From Limnephilus marmoratus (Eukaryota; Arthropoda; Insecta; Trichoptera; Limnephilidae), in NCBI GenBank assembly GCA_917880885.1, contig OU862913.1, forward strand, positions 5,456,001 through 5,520,000: a DNA stretch of 64,000 bases, written 5' to 3'. A program made the translations under genes and the position numbers. The notes under the pieces were generated by a model. It was not told the DNA's origin. It made no database searches and worked only from the letters and a program-made list of their open reading frames with translations. The number at the start of each line of letters is the position of its first letter. The first letter of the stretch is position 1. This document shows positions 21,832-32,334 of this stretch, piece by piece.

Positions 21832-22391
21832 AGAAACTGTAATGTTTTTCAACTATTACTTGATGTATGTTACTTTATTTACGTTATCGTATGGTTTACA
21901 ATGAATATTTAACTGAACCAAATGTCCATTCTAATGGATGCTCTAAGTAATTCTGAAGCAAGAGAACTTGACACTGAAGGTGCCCAGCTGCCGATCGTAC
22001 ATCTGTAGGCTATGTCCGTAACCGTTCGGGTATTAGACACAAACAGCGATGGTTGCCACTTACTTTACTAAGGTACTACTCAAGTGACATCTTTTGAGAC
22101 ACTTGATAACTACGATATTGAAAGTACACTCATAATCCTGTACACCACAGAAACTATTATTTTTTAATACAAAAGTAAATACATGTGTGAGAGAACCGAG
22201 TTGAAGACAAGACAATAGTCTCAGTAAACACAACTACAGTCTAAATACACAATATTAAAACTATAGGCAGCCTGATAGAGCAAAAGTGATTTGAAAACTG
22301 TGACATAATTTTTATATTATACTTTATACTTACATCTTATACAAATTTTGTCATAGAAACTAATAAAAAAATAAAATAAACCACTATTATA
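21832..22391. other. Intron, nothing recognised
   Basis: AT-rich sequence without supported ORFs or repeat relatives. Confidence 0.4.
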
Positions 22392-22697
22392 CACAGGGTG
22401 TTAAGGGATGCACTTCACTTACTTTTAACAAGTGATTCCTGATATTATTTGGAGTAAAAAAATTTGGTCTACGGTGACTTGATTAAAAAAAAAAAAAATC
22501 TTCTGCATGTTGTAACTGTTCACTCAGCCGGGAAACCGATCAACCCCTTACCATCCCTCCAAATGTCCAACACCTACCATTTTTTATGTTCCTGTAGAAA
22601 AAAAAAATGTCACCGGAAACCAAAATTTCATTTACGTTTTTGACTCCAGCAGGAATCATTGGTTAAAATGAGTCAAGTACGTCCCTTAACACCCTGT
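22392..22697. mobile_element. MITE with CAGGGTGTTAAGGGA inverted termini
   Basis: Left end ACACAGGGTGTTAAGGGATG, right end reversed ATACAGGGTGTTAAGGGACG. The inverted similarity continues through ACTTTTAAC/ATTTTAACC and GTGATTCCTG/ATGATTCCTG, so the arms are about 60 bp. Length is about 300 bp, with no coding capacity. TA-rich flanks suggest a TA or TATA target, but the exact duplication is not resolved. Confidence 0.75.
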
Positions 22698-22699
22698 AT

Positions 22700-23335
22700 A
22701 TAGTATATTAGCAGTGAGAGCTTGTACGTCATCGACGATCATCCCCTTTATTCTCACACGCCTTGTATGAAGAAGAAAAAGGGATAAGGTACTAGAATGA
22801 TGACATCACATACAACCTCTCGCTGGGATTAGTATAAAAAAAATGATCATTGCCACACCATAAATAAATGTTCAGATATAATCGTGCCTGAAATTGTCGG
22901 GTGATGGACTAATATTATAGGGATTACATACTACCGAATATGACTTACTTTATGTCTTTGTTAGTTTTCAATTATGGCTTCCAAAAATTATATCCACATC
23001 CCAACTAAAAATATTGCTGATATTCATTCTGCTCTGAATATCTTTAATTTTATTTATTATAGCGGCTCACATTTGCTGCCATTTTGCCCTTAATGTGACT
23101 CGATAAATTATTATAGACAGATGTGACTATGAGGTGGGAGAGTCTGGCCCAGTCGAGTTTTTTTTTTAATGTATTTTTTCAAAGATAAAATTTATTTTCA
23201 ATTACGAAACTTTTATTACATTCAAAGGTTTATTTGAATAATAAAAAACACTATTGAAATTTTGATTTGAACGTCTATATTTGAGGTGCTCAGCGGAAGA
23301 GTGGCCCAACCCACATCGGCGAAATCATATTTTTG
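22700..23335. other. Intron, nothing recognised
   Basis: No ORF, repeat relative or RNA supported. Confidence 0.35.
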
Positions 23336-23339
23336 TTAC

Positions 23340-23437
23340 ATCTATGAAGCCACAGTTAACCAATTTTAGTTTTCACTGGTTTCAAAGGATCTTTGGAATA
23401 GTGAAAACTAAAATTGGGCCTCTGTGACTTCATAGAT
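23340..23437. repeat. 98-nt imperfect foldback
   Basis: The left arm ATCTATGAAGCCACAG plus CCAATTTTAGTTTTCACT pairs with the right arm AGTGAAAACTAAAATTGG plus CTGTGACTTCATAGAT, with a short asymmetric bulge and a loop of about 20 nt. It is a stable hairpin if transcribed. It borders the LINE tail at 23440. Confidence 0.75.
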
Positions 23438-23439
23438 AT

Positions 23440-23740
23440 TGTTTGTTTATTTATTTCAACCCCATAAATTGGCTATTACAATCCGGCGAACCGGTGATAC
23501 ATGATACATAGTGGTACACAGGAGGGTAATTACAATGATAATAATGTACATTAAACAAAGTATATAATATATGTATGATAACAGCTAGTATTTAGTTATA
23601 GGATACAAATATGTTTTACAACAAAAAAAAAAGAATATGAGCTTGTACAAAGTATACACATTTTTTATGCAGAATAAAAATAAGGAAATAAAAGTTAATT
23701 CTTAGAAAAATTCTCAACATCAAGTATAATATACTTTACT
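23440..23740 (-). repeat. LINE 3' tail, minus orientation
   Basis: Begins TTTGTTTATTTATTTCAACC, the reverse complement of an AAATAAATAAAC tail. It continues CATAAATTGGCTATTACAA and AATGTACATTAAACAAAG, typical of AT-rich LINE 3' UTRs. No coding part is visible. Confidence 0.5.
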
Positions 23741-23979
23741 TTAATTTGTAAATATCGTTGGATTCTAGGAATTGGCTAAAATGGAGTAGCTAAGTAATGA
23801 TATTATTGTTACCTTCAGTTGAAATAACTGCAGTTTGAAATCACTACAGGTACTGCTAATGAGTTCTGCTTTTCAGGGCTGTCAGTTAGAGAATCAATAA
23901 TAAATCTTGGTTTTAAAAATAATAATTTGACAAATTAAAATAAATAAATTGTATCTCCATGTCCATTCTCATCCGTCCC

Positions 23980-24112
23980 CGTTCTCCTTCCGCGTCTCCA
24001 TTCCCTCCTACGTTCCTCTTCCATCTTCCCCACCCCCCCCCTCCCTCATCACCATTCCCGCGAACACCCTTCGTTACCCTCCCCTCCTGCCTTCCCTCGC
24101 TGCCTCTAAAAT
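23980..24112 (-). repeat. Pyrimidine-rich tract
   Basis: Rich in CCTTCC, CCCACCCCCCCC and CCTCCC on the plus strand. It resembles in reverse the polypurine tract of the Helitron at 10660-10915, although Helitron termini were not found around it. Overlapping ORFs are artefacts. Confidence 0.55.
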
Positions 24113-24592
24113 ATATGAAATGCACCCTTTATGCCTTTCCCAAAATAAATGAGTTTGGGTACAGACAAAACTCTTTTTTTCATATTGCGACCATGAATAA
24201 ATGAGGAAAAATAAATAATTCGTCTTAAAGTGGTGTTTTCCTAAAATAATTAAATTGACACCATCTGTGAAATCGTAGATTATTACGAACGCTCTGTTTA
24301 ACTTCAAACTCTGTGAACTAATTTCGGTTGTTGGTGAATGGTTATATTGGCAAATAACGTCAAAAAATATTTCTGCAAAATGCGTCACCTTATTCAAGTT
24401 CAATGAAATTTTCTTTCAATATTTTAACTTCTTAACAAATTATCAGACAATATTAATCAATAATTCTTTTCTCAATGATCGCTAATTTAATTTATGGCTT
24501 AATAAAAATAAATATATTATTTAAATAAATGAAGACAATATGAGCGAAACTCAATCGAAAATCTGGAAACAGAAAAATCAGAAAAACATATT

Positions 24593-24664
24593 GACACCTC
24601 TGGGACTCGAACCCAGGACCTCTTGCTTTCCGGGCAAACGCGCTAACCACTGCGCCACGGTGTC
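24593..24664 (-). tRNA. tRNA-like sequence (pseudogene or SINE head)
   Basis: On the minus strand 72 nt fold as a cloverleaf. Acceptor GACACCG pairs with AGGTGTC except the innermost pair. The D stem is GCGC/GCGC, anticodon stem TTTGC/GCAAG, T stem CTGGG/CCCAG around TTCGAGT. The A box TGGCGCAGTGG and B box GGTTCGAGTCC match pol III consensus. The anticodon loop CCGGAAA lacks the universal U33; a GGA anticodon would mean Ser, but the long Ser variable arm is absent. T-rich runs follow. I judge it a tRNA-derived repeat rather than a working tRNA. Confidence 0.6.
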
Positions 24665-24699
24665 GATATGAAATTTGATCATGTTTAACTGTACCATAC

Positions 24700-25100
24700 T
24701 TCGACTAAGAACCACCTACATTATCTTCAGTTTCTTTAACCCATATATTATTGGCAACTATATTTATGTATGATTGCAAGATTCAAACCCGAACTAAATG
24801 CTCTCTAAATAGTGTCTGGATAAATCTTTATCCATTTTATTTAATATGCGACATCTATCGACTTTTACTGCAAGTCTAGGATGATATCATTTATTTAAAT
24901 ATTACAATTTGAGGTTTTACTCATAAAGTTAAAATAAAAAAAATATTATTTATATTAATAGGTTTTGTGGATTTTAATTTTTTTAATTATTTTTATATAG
25001 CAAAAATAACATAGTAATAATATATCTTATTAACTGAAAATTATTAAAAATGTGTACAAATGTTATCGTGTCTTGTAGGTCGATATTAGTTCCTAGTTAG
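24700..25100. other. AT-rich intron, nothing recognised
   Basis: No supported feature. Confidence 0.35.
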
Positions 25101-25119
25101 GGAGTTTGTTCTAAGTAGA

Positions 25120-25378
25120 GTTTTTTTTTTACATGAATTCCACACAGGAGGCTCTAAGGAAAATTATTTCCCTCGTGGCCTGTGTCATCTTTGGGGATGC
25201 TGTGTGGAGGTCCCTTTTTAAGGAAAGGAAGGAGATGAGAGTTCTGGGAAGGAAAAGGGTTTAAGGGATGGGGTTCAGGGTGTCCTGGTCATCCGCCTCC
25301 AAGACCTCAGATCAGACCAGGTCATAAACCTCACCCTATGAACCCGTAAACCCCTTCTAAATCACCAGATGAAACGTA
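25120..25378 (+). repeat. Rep-A dispersed repeat, copy 3
   Basis: Opens TTTTTTTTTTACATGAATTC, with a decayed palindrome (AGGCTCTAAGG...CCTCGTGGCC at about 25149-25180), then CATCTTTGGGGATGCTGTGT, CCGCCTCCAAGACCTCAG and CCTATGAACCCG. The 3' third is lost at the junction with the hAT fragment at 25380. Confidence 0.75.
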
Positions 25379-25379
25379 T

Positions 25380-26235
25380 ATTCGGTAAATATCTGGTATC
25401 CTGCCTATCCGGCATAAATTTAAAATCTAGCCGGACACCGGATAATTAACAAGTGTCATGTATCAGGAATATTTTTTTGAGTAATGTACGTACGGCTTGG
25501 CAATTTATCGCGGGGTAAAGCTTGTTCTTGGAGTCTGTTGAATCCGGTTCTTTCTATTAATGGCTCATAGTCAAGCGCAATCATTTCTGCTATTAAATAT
25601 TTGTTGGCTTTTGTGTCATTTGCGTCCGAAAGCAATTTCCTTTCGAATGGTTCTTTCAAACTCAATTGCTTATTTTCCGATACTGAAAGAGAACTTATCC
25701 CCGGGTTAGCTATAGCAATTGTAGCGGCTGAATATATATTCAGTATATAGATAAATCGTTCGTTCAGCGATAAATTCCATTAAGTAATTTAAACCAGATG
25801 AAAAGAGCTAAGCTATTTTTGTTTGGTATAAACCTGCCTTTTTTCCTTCCCCACCACGGGAAATTTTAACATTACATTACGAACAAATGACAAATTTTTG
25901 ATCGTCACTTGTTATATCAAAATATTTCCATAAAGGCGATCTTCTTTTTATCAAAGACATTCTTCTTCGGTAATTGAATCTCTTTGAATTTATGGAATGA
26001 ATAAAATGAAACTAATAAAATCACCTTAAGCTCAAACAACAATATGACATTTTTTCGTAACCTCAAATGATCGTGTCAAAATCAATTCAATAAGACAATG
26101 AAACACTAGCTTCACTCATAAAAGAAAGGGCCCGAACTCACCCGAGTCCACCTGATCTTTGGGGCGGTTCACTCGTAACGAGTCGCCAATCGGAACATCC
26201 GGTAATCGGTAAAACATCTATCCGTTTCAACTCTA
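25380..26235 (-). pseudogene. hAT (ZBED1-like) fragment
   Basis: The minus frame 25456-25665 reads ANDTKANKYLIAEMIALDYE and then GFNRLQEQALPRDKLPSRTY, the segment after the BED finger in ZBED1-type hAT transposases, where it usually reads AEMIALDxQP...P.Y.IPSRTY. The surroundings have the repeated CCGG/CGGTA words typical of these elements' ends (TATTCGGTAAATATCTGG at 25379; CATCCGGTAATCGGTAAAAC at 26198). Most of the transposase is deleted. Confidence 0.65.
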
Positions 26236-26544
26236 GTTCTAAGGAACTAAATGCTTGTGAAATTGCCAAAAAATTATTCTGTAAAAAATGTTGTTGTTGC
26301 CCCTTGTGATTAGGCATATTTAAGGCGTTTTGGGTCTTCCCTGGATTTGTGGAACAAATCCAAAGTAAAGACAGTTTCCAATTAAGTCCTCGGCAACCAG
26401 ATGGCCGAGTCAGTGGGTTTACTCTTAAAAGGGTTCTTATAGATGGTCTATTTCGAGTTGGTATACTCGTATTTCATGATAATGACGCATGGTGCGGTGT
26501 TTGCTTCCTGGGATTGTGTAATTTGTTTAATGGTTTCCTTCCAG

Positions 26545-26682
26545 ACGCTGTTCATGCTTCTGTTGCTCCTGCTGGCCAAGGGTTGGGCCGTTACCCGGCT
26601 GGAACTCACCTGGAAGCCCGTGGTGTTGGGGATATGGCTGTGCTACGGAGTCGTCCATTTACTGCTTTACATATGGAATATG
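26545..26682 (+). CDS. GPR180/TMEM145-like protein, TM3-TM4 exon
   Basis: Acceptor GTTTCCTTCCAG, donor ATG/GTTCGT. Exactly 46 codons in phase 0 at both ends, reading TLFMLLLLLLAKGWAVTRLE and then VVLGIWLCYGVVHLLLYIWN M. The (G/A)KGW(T/A)VTR motif at the end of TM3 is the most conserved block of the family (GKGFTVTR in TMEM145). The donor is a non-consensus GTTCGT but gives a perfect phase with the next exon. Confidence 0.9.
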
Positions 26683-26799
26683 GTTCGTATGCATTGAAGT
26701 TTTACCACCCCATCATCATGATGAAATCATGCATCCAGAACCAAGGTTCTTGCTGTTCTGTCACTGAGATGATTCATTCTCTTCATTGATAGATGCAAA

Positions 26800-27120
26800 A
26801 TGACATTAGAGCTAAATTAAAATCTCTTGTCTTGAAAAATCGCCTGGCCCTGATAACATTCCCCCAATTTTCTTATCGAAATGAATTTCAGTCTTGACTT
26901 ATCCTCCTACTGAAATTTTTAACTTGTCAATAAAAACTGGCACCTTTCCGAAAAAATGTTAAACAGGATTTCTATCTCCAATTTTTAAGAAAGGTGATAA
27001 ATCTGATATATCCAACTATAGACCTATATGTATACAGTCGTCAATCTCGAAAATATTTGAATCTGCTCTGCTCTCTAAACTCTCGGCTTCAAATTCAAAT
27101 AGATTCAATTACCGAAGAAG
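26800..27120 (+). pseudogene. LINE reverse transcriptase fragment
   Basis: Frame-broken but readable: SPGPDNIPPIFL, LSIKTGTFPKK, then SPIFKKGDKSDISNYRPICI and SSISKIFESALLSKLS. These are the opening blocks of a LINE RT domain. The catalytic part is missing. It lies only 120 bp after the TM3-TM4 exon. Confidence 0.75.
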
Positions 27121-27800
27121 AATGTCTTCGATAAAGAAAAATCGCCTTTATGGAATTATTTTGCAGCATATTAGAGTTGAAGACTATAATTGGAACTTTA
27201 GAACGGTTTTGAAATTTGTCCTGCATTTGGAGAACAAACCTGGTTTTAACTTTCTGTGTGCGTTTCCCCAGGTTAAAAACTGCATCCAGAACTCAAAAAT
27301 TCACTAGGAAAATGAGAACGGTTTCCTCGGTTAACATGCATCCTTATCTGGATATATTTGTTTTAAATTCTGAAGACAAAACTTGTTGTAACCTAAGAAA
27401 AATCTGGTAAGAGTCCACCGGCTTAAATTAAAATTGAACCTTATTAATTATTTCATAACTGGTTTAAATTTAAGATTGAATCTGTATTCGGTAACTCGTT
27501 TAAATTAAAACTACACCCATAACATGAAAATGGTTTTCCTCCGATATTTGCAGCACATATATGTAGTCTGAAACTTTCATATCTTGCAACTGAAGGAAAT
27601 GTGGAACTTGCAAATGTGGAACTCGGGAATGGTTTCCTTCGAAATGGGTAGTAATAGTAGTAATAATTCGCAGACGAACAGAGTTTCAAAGGAAAGCATT
27701 TTCGAGTTCCAGGATCAAGATTTGAAAGTTGCAGACTAGAAAGTTGCTGCAAAGATCCGATGAAAACCATTTGCGTTTACTGCATGCATTAATAAATAAT
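27121..27800. other. Intron with self-similar words
   Basis: Words such as GCAGCATATTAGA, AACTGGTTTAAA/ACTGGCTTTAAC and GGAATGGTTTCC recur at 27160, 27460, 27540 and again near 28450-28560. That suggests a decayed local repeat. No coding potential. Confidence 0.35.
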
Positions 27801-27852
27801 TATTAATAAATAAAAAGAAAATACTTTGTTTACGTCACTTTATTGATATTTC

Positions 27853-27898
27853 TTCCGTCTACCGGTTTCGGTACCTCCGTACCATCATCAGGACTGAA
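27853..27898 (-). ncRNA. Hammerhead-ribozyme-like motif, left arm
   Basis: The minus strand is the same motif as at 28242-28287, base for base over the 46 nt: TTCAGTC, CTGATGA, the GGTAC/GTACC hairpin, GAAA, CCGGTA and GACGGAA. It is the mirror unit of the foldback element. The same caveat applies about the extra T after the CTGATGA box. Confidence 0.55.
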
Positions 27899-28241
27899 TA
27901 TAAAATACTGACAAATACAGGGAAATATACATATATATATACAAATTGTAAAAGAAAGAGACAGTAAATTAGAGCGGGACAGTGCGTCAGTTGTGGGAGG
28001 GAAGTGGGGGAGGAGCAAGTGGGATAACGGGAAACATACTTATAATAGGGCTGAATGTTAAATTAAGTTGATTATTAATAATTTCAGCCTTTGCATTAAC
28101 TGATTTTTTTTATTTCTAAACTCGCTCCTCCCCCACTTCCCTCCCACAACTGACGCACTGTCCCGCTCTAATTTACTCTCTCTTTCTTTTACAATTTGTA
28201 TATATATATGTATATTTCCCTGTATTTGTCAGTATTTTATA

Positions 28242-28287
28242 TTCAGTCCTGATGATGGTACGGAGGTACCGAAACCGGTAGACGGAA
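28242..28287 (+). ncRNA. Hammerhead-ribozyme-like motif, right arm
   Basis: Read 5' to 3': stem I strand TTCAGTC, core CTGATGA (consensus CUGANGA), a T, stem II GGTAC-GGAG-GTACC, core GAAA, palindromic stem III ACCGGT, then A as the base before the cleavage point, then GACGGAA. The last segment pairs with TTCAGTC (GAC:GTC and GAA:TTC around one A-G mismatch). This is the order of a type I hammerhead with a short self-complementary stem III, as known in Penelope-like elements and retrozymes, where it works as a dimer. The extra T between CTGATGA and stem II departs from the canonical core, so activity is uncertain. Confidence 0.6.
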
Positions 28288-28339
28288 GAAATATCAATGA
28301 AGGGACGTAAACAAAGTGTTTTCTTTTTATTTATTTAAA

Positions 28340-28860
28340 ATGTCAAGTCACAATGTGTTTGCTTCTTTTGAAAAATTAAATAATTATTAGCTGGGGACTT
28401 ACACTTTTACTATTTCACAATTGAAATTTTTTCGTTACACTCTGAACACAAAACTGGCTTTAACTTAAATATTGGTTGTTAAAATTATGTTTTCATACCA
28501 GAAAATAATTTTCTTTAGTATTTAGCAGCATATTAGAAATGAAGACTCCACTCGTAACTCTGTTATTTATAGCTCTAAGGCTTGGTTGATCGGGATTCCC
28601 CAAAAATTCTGAAGTTTTATTTTCGTTCCTAGCTCTTACTATTGCTCTGTTGGGGATTCCCCTGAATTCTCGTTTCTTTCGTACATTGTGATTAACGAGA
28701 ACTCGTGAAGGGAATTATTTCCTATTGATTGTTGAAACAGTTCTTATAATATTACTGTTCTTAAAAGTGTTTTAATTTTGAGGTTTACGAAGTTTTTGTT
28801 TACACATTTGACTAGCTAGTATTTTTTTTATATTTTAGAAAGTCGAAATTTGCGTTTTGA
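28340..28860. other. Intron, nothing firm
   Basis: Contains GGGATTCCCC words at 28600 and 28655 in a small local direct repeat (GATTCCCCAAAAATTCTG and GATTCCCCTGAATTCT). No other feature. Confidence 0.35.
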
Positions 28861-28879
28861 ATTTCTCAAAGCAAATATT

Positions 28880-28980
28880 ATGGGGGGGGGGTGAGTGGCA
28901 CCACATTTTCTGCCACCCACGCTAGTTACGACACTGCTTCTACGCCTGTCTCGACACAGGTATATCCTATTGAGACAGGC
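28880..28980. repeat. G tract and hairpin, probable transposon end
   Basis: A G10 run followed by TGAGTGGCACCACATTTTC and CTAGTTACGACACTGC, the style of DNA-transposon termini such as the G-tract ends at 4.7 kb. A hairpin GCCTGTCTC...GAGACAGGC follows (28944-28980). No partner end was found. Confidence 0.45.
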
Positions 28981-29400
28981 ATCAAAAAATCTAATGTAAA
29001 CATTCTTTATATAGTTAAAAATAAAATAAATTAAAATGTATATTATGTGAAATAAAATTCTTCAAAGTAAACTGTGTAGAAATTGCTATGTACATAGTTA
29101 ATGCCCAAGAAATACAAAAAAATGCGCAAACTTTACCTGCATAAAGGACTCCCAAATGTACTCTAGAGAGAATAAATACGATTTATGGTATGTGGAAGTG
29201 ACAGCTGCGATGATTCAAACGAGGTACCACTCTGCAATGACTGGTTTATTTATGCACTCTGCTTAATCTCCCAATCTCCGCAAATCGGGTGACATCACAC
29301 GATGTTACTACCAATGAAGTAAAAATGTGTTGTTTTTTTAATTTTTTGTTTATTGAAGGGTTAATACATGAGTTAGTGATTGTTTATTTGTTTGTTGCAG

Positions 29401-29507
29401 ACCGAAGTAGACATCATAGAAGAGATAGACGAGTACCAGACCTGGCCCGGGTGGCTTATCCTCGCCTTACGGGTAGCAATCATGTTCTGGTTCGTCTTCG
29501 AGTTAAG
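29401..29507 (+). CDS. GPR180/TMEM145-like protein, TM5 exon
   Basis: Acceptor TTTGTTTGTTGCAG, donor AAG/GTGACT. Phase 0 start; 35 codons read TEVDIIEEIDEYQTWPGWLI and LALRVAIMFWFVFEL, then two bases AG are left over. The acidic loop followed by P-G-W and TM5 matches the family (ESPAGYGLIGLQVAAYVWF in TMEM145). With the next exon's first A the split codon is Arg, giving FELR, as in relatives (LVSLR). Confidence 0.9.
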
Positions 29508-29759
29508 GTGACTCTTGTTTCTCCTCAATGCTATGCATGTATTATTATTTAGTTTGTATTTTGACCATGTTACTTCAGGCAAATTAATTATTGTTATTCT
29601 CTGGTAAATTTAACAACATAACCCTTAATCAACAATAAATTACTATAAAGTAGGTAATAATAATGTTATAAATCAAACCAAAATAATGTTATAAATCCAT
29701 GTGGATCCACTGCTGGGAAAGGCGATGGGTGGAGAGTCCGGCTGGACAGGTTAGGTTTA

Positions 29760-30364
29760 CAGTCCCTGGCCAAATTATTAGACGCACTGTATTTTTTTGT
29801 AATTTTATGTTTCTTAAGAATTTTTATGCAATAATGGTATATTTAAACTACAATATTATTGATTTTTATTTAAAAGAATTGTTGGAGAATTCTGTGAAGT
29901 TTTTTTGGCAGAAAAAAGTATCCCTCTGTTGGATTGGCCGGGTAATAGCCCTGATATGAACCCGATTGAAAATGTGTGGGAGCTGATGAAAAGAGAAGTG
30001 GCTAAAGACGTGATTACCAAAAAAACCCAGCTCCTAGAAATGATTATTTATGTAAGGAATCATCATCCTCAAATGCAGGAAACAGTACAGTCTTGCATTG
30101 ATAGCATGCCGCGCAGAATTAAAGCTTTGATAGCGGCTAAAGGTGTATGCTTACATTAATTTCACTTTTCTTTAAAACTTTATAAACTTATGCTTTTCTA
30201 AATTAATGCTGTTATATTTATGTCAAATAAATCGGTAATTGATTGGATAATATAAAAATAAAAAAAACAAATCAATCTAAAATATTAAAACGGTACAATA
30301 TCACCCGGTAATTAATATTTTACATGAAATCTTGCAGTGCGTCTAATAATTTGGCCAGGGACTG
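29760..30364 (+). mobile_element. Tc1-like transposon, internally deleted, 30-bp perfect TIRs
   Basis: Both ends start CAGTCCCTGGCCAAATTATT and stay identical for 30 bp; TA flanks at 29758-29759 and 30365-30366. At 605 bp it keeps only the 3' third of the transposase. The flanks (TCCGGCTGGACAGG...TCTCTCTCAACC, then CCAAGACCTAGACAAAC) belong to a Rep-A copy, so this element jumped into Rep-A. Confidence 0.93.
29905..30159 (+). pseudogene. Tc1 transposase, C-terminal third
   Basis: Reads SIPLLDWPGNSPDMNPIENV WELMKREV and ends KALIAAKGVCLH stop. WPGNSPDMNPIENVW is the block containing the third acidic catalytic residue (the Glu of DD34E) in Tc1-type transposases. The DNA-binding domain and first two Asp residues are deleted, so it cannot be active. 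Confidence 0.88.
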
Positions 30365-30365
30365 T

Positions 30366-30515
30366 AGGTCTCTCTCAACCAATATCTCCCGGTCTGACCC
30401 GCCACGCAGTAGGTGGTAAAACGCATGTGCCGCCAAGACCTAGACAAACCTCAGCCCATGAACCTGGGCATCTTTGGTAGGTCACCAAACGCAGCGAACC
30501 GCTTAGGGCAGGGGT
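30366..30515 (+). repeat. Rep-A dispersed repeat, copy 4 (partial, holds the Tc1 insertion)
   Basis: CTCCCGGTCTGACCCGCCAC, GCCGCCAAGACCTAGACAAA, CCCATGAACCTGGGCATC and CACCAAACGCAGCGAACC match the 3' half of copy 2. About 60 bp of 5' half lies left of the Tc1 element (about 29697-29757). Confidence 0.75.
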
Positions 30516-30609
30516 ATCAAACTGAATTTTCTAAAGGACCGTTTATAAGATTTAGCCTTTGTAAGCGGGCCAGACTCAAAATTAAAAATTAAAACCCATT
30601 CTCATCATC

Positions 30610-31110
30610 ATCATCTTCTTCCCCTTATCCTATTCGGGTCGGGGACCCACTGCATCGACAAGGCTCCTCCATGTATCCCCGTCTTGTGCTGCTTGTTCGG
30701 CCTCCGTCTATGGCAGTCCTATCCTCTCTTCACAGCTTCTGGAGTTGCCTCGCCCAAATGTGTCTGGGGCAGCCCACCGAACGTCTACCCTCTGGAATTG
30801 CACTCAGTATTTTCCTCGGAATTCGGTCTTCAGATATTCTTGATACATGCCCAAGCCACCTCAGTTGCAATTTTTCTATGAAGAGTAGCAGTGGTTTGAT
30901 GTTTAGATCATCTCGGGTCGTCTAGTTTCTTATATGATCCCATTTCATAACCCCTGCCTCTCCTCCCAAGTACCTCATTTCGGCAGTTTGGACTCTAGAG
31001 TGTGTTCTTCCATTTAGCATCCATATCTGGTGGCCGTAAGTGAGCGTCGGGCAGTATACAGTTTTGAACACTGCCATCTTTGTCACTGAGCTCGGCTTTC
31101 CTTATTGAGC
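30610..31110 (-). pseudogene. LINE ORF2 C-terminal fragment (RTE/craft-like)
   Basis: On the minus strand, frame-broken, one can read VQTAEMRYLGGEAGVMKWD, then LLLFIEKLQLRWLGHVSRI and GCPRHIWARQLQKL. The RWLGHV(S/M)R core is the signature of the region after RT in RTE-like LINEs. The plus-strand ORFs at 30671-30925 are shadows. Several frameshifts make it dead. Confidence 0.65.
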
Positions 31111-31177
31111 TGTAGAGAGGACGCAAAACCCATACTGAATTGTTAAAGTCGTTATTTCGATAGATACTTAGTTATTA

Positions 31178-31700
31178 TTATGGGACTGCACCACCCTCCC
31201 CGAGATCTGGAATAAACGAATAAAAAAATATATATAATTTAGAGTAAAATGGTAAATTATCTTGAGCCGGACACCTGACTTTTCTTGTTTTGATAAGCTC
31301 ATTGATGTGGTTCGTCATATTGGTGGTAGTTATTGCTAAGTTAGAAGCTGAGGCGCGATGAGTGCGAGTAGTGCACCGGCACTTCGTGCAACCGAGGAAA
31401 AAGGATTTGCATTTGCACTGCTTCTGGCATGTGCGGCCTTTGAAATTACACATGTAAATCAAGCGCTTACAATTTTAAACCCGCGTGGCATCGTGTCCTC
31501 TATGAATCTCTAAAGTATATAATGAGAGAGTGCGGTTCTGTCCTCCGTGACTGTTTAGCTATTGTCAAGTGGTAGCGGGCCGTAATGGTATGGCCTGAGG
31601 GCACACGCCTCTGGTTATGGTGATCTTTTGCAGAGATGTTGGCTGTCCAGTAAATGTTCCTTTCGGACTGCGTTTGTATTTTTAAATACAAAGATTTCAG
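31178..31700 (-). pseudogene. Unassigned minus ORFs, one cysteine-rich
   Basis: ORF 31178-31462 starts MIYMCNFKGRTCQKQCKCKS and continues FFLGCTKCRCTTR; the C-x6-C-x3-C-x-C spacing resembles the Cys-rich tails of some insect retroelement proteins. ORF 31500-31691 lies just upstream in the same direction. I do not recognise a family with certainty. No splice sites were found that join them. Confidence 0.35.
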
Positions 31701-32334
31701 ATTTTTTTTTCAATTGCTTTTCAATTTTTTTCAATTTTTTTTCAATTGTATAACTGGCTTTGCATTTTTTGGCTTTTTATTATACTTTAGCTCTTAGTTC
31801 AGGTGGTAACCGTTTTTATATTGTATGAGATGATTTTTGTGTTTAATCTCGACTGAATTTTTTTCCTGATTTTTTGTGATATAAGTTTTTAAGGTATTTT
31901 TTTCAATATTTAATATTTATGTACCTAAGTTTGTTAATTGATTATAGAAATGTTTGGTATGCTTGGCACATCTACGGTATATTTGATATATTTACTTTTA
32001 GTATACAGATTAAGATTAGTCACTTTATGTGAAACCTAATGTTCTCTCAAGTGAATCTGAAAGGGTTGAATTAGACAAAGTACCCGGCGTTGCCCGGGCT
32101 TTATGCAGAGTTTTTTTTTAAATATAATCTAGATGGTGACCTTTCCCTTGTTTTAAAGACTTGTTTTCAAGTGTGCAAAATTTTATTAGTTAATAAATTT
32201 AATTGCAAAATATCATTAGAAATCAAATCCACATGGCTTGCCACAGACACTCTTCTTAACACAATTCAGGCAGGCAAAGATAAGAATTCGTTTTAAATCA
32301 ATATACCTACCTACTCGTATCTTCAATTTTATTT
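31701..32334. other. AT-rich stretch with a possible Helitron end
   Basis: Mostly T-rich sequence. At 32079-32099 ACCCGGCGTTGCCCGGGC can form the GC hairpin found just inside Helitron 3' ends (reverse orientation). No 5' partner is seen. The ORF at 32090-32296 is probably chance. Confidence 0.35.

Larger units (their letters stand above)
27806..28336. mobile_element. Large foldback element with hammerhead-like arms
   Basis: Two arms of about 210 bp (27806-28017 and 28122-28336) are inverted copies around a spacer of about 104 bp. Shared words include AAATAAAAAGAAAA, ACTTTGTTTACGTC, CTACCGGTTTCGGTACCTCC, a TATATATATA stretch, TAAATTAGAGCGGGACAGTG and GAAGTGGGGGAGGAG. Each arm contains one hammerhead-like motif (27853-27898 minus, 28242-28287 plus). 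There is no ORF. Two inverted terminal units of a ribozyme-bearing retroelement is the best guess. Confidence 0.85.

Noticed and set aside
21433..21852. Minus-strand ORF of 139 codons with an internal repeat
   Set aside because: It is the antisense shadow of exon 2 and its tandem duplication.
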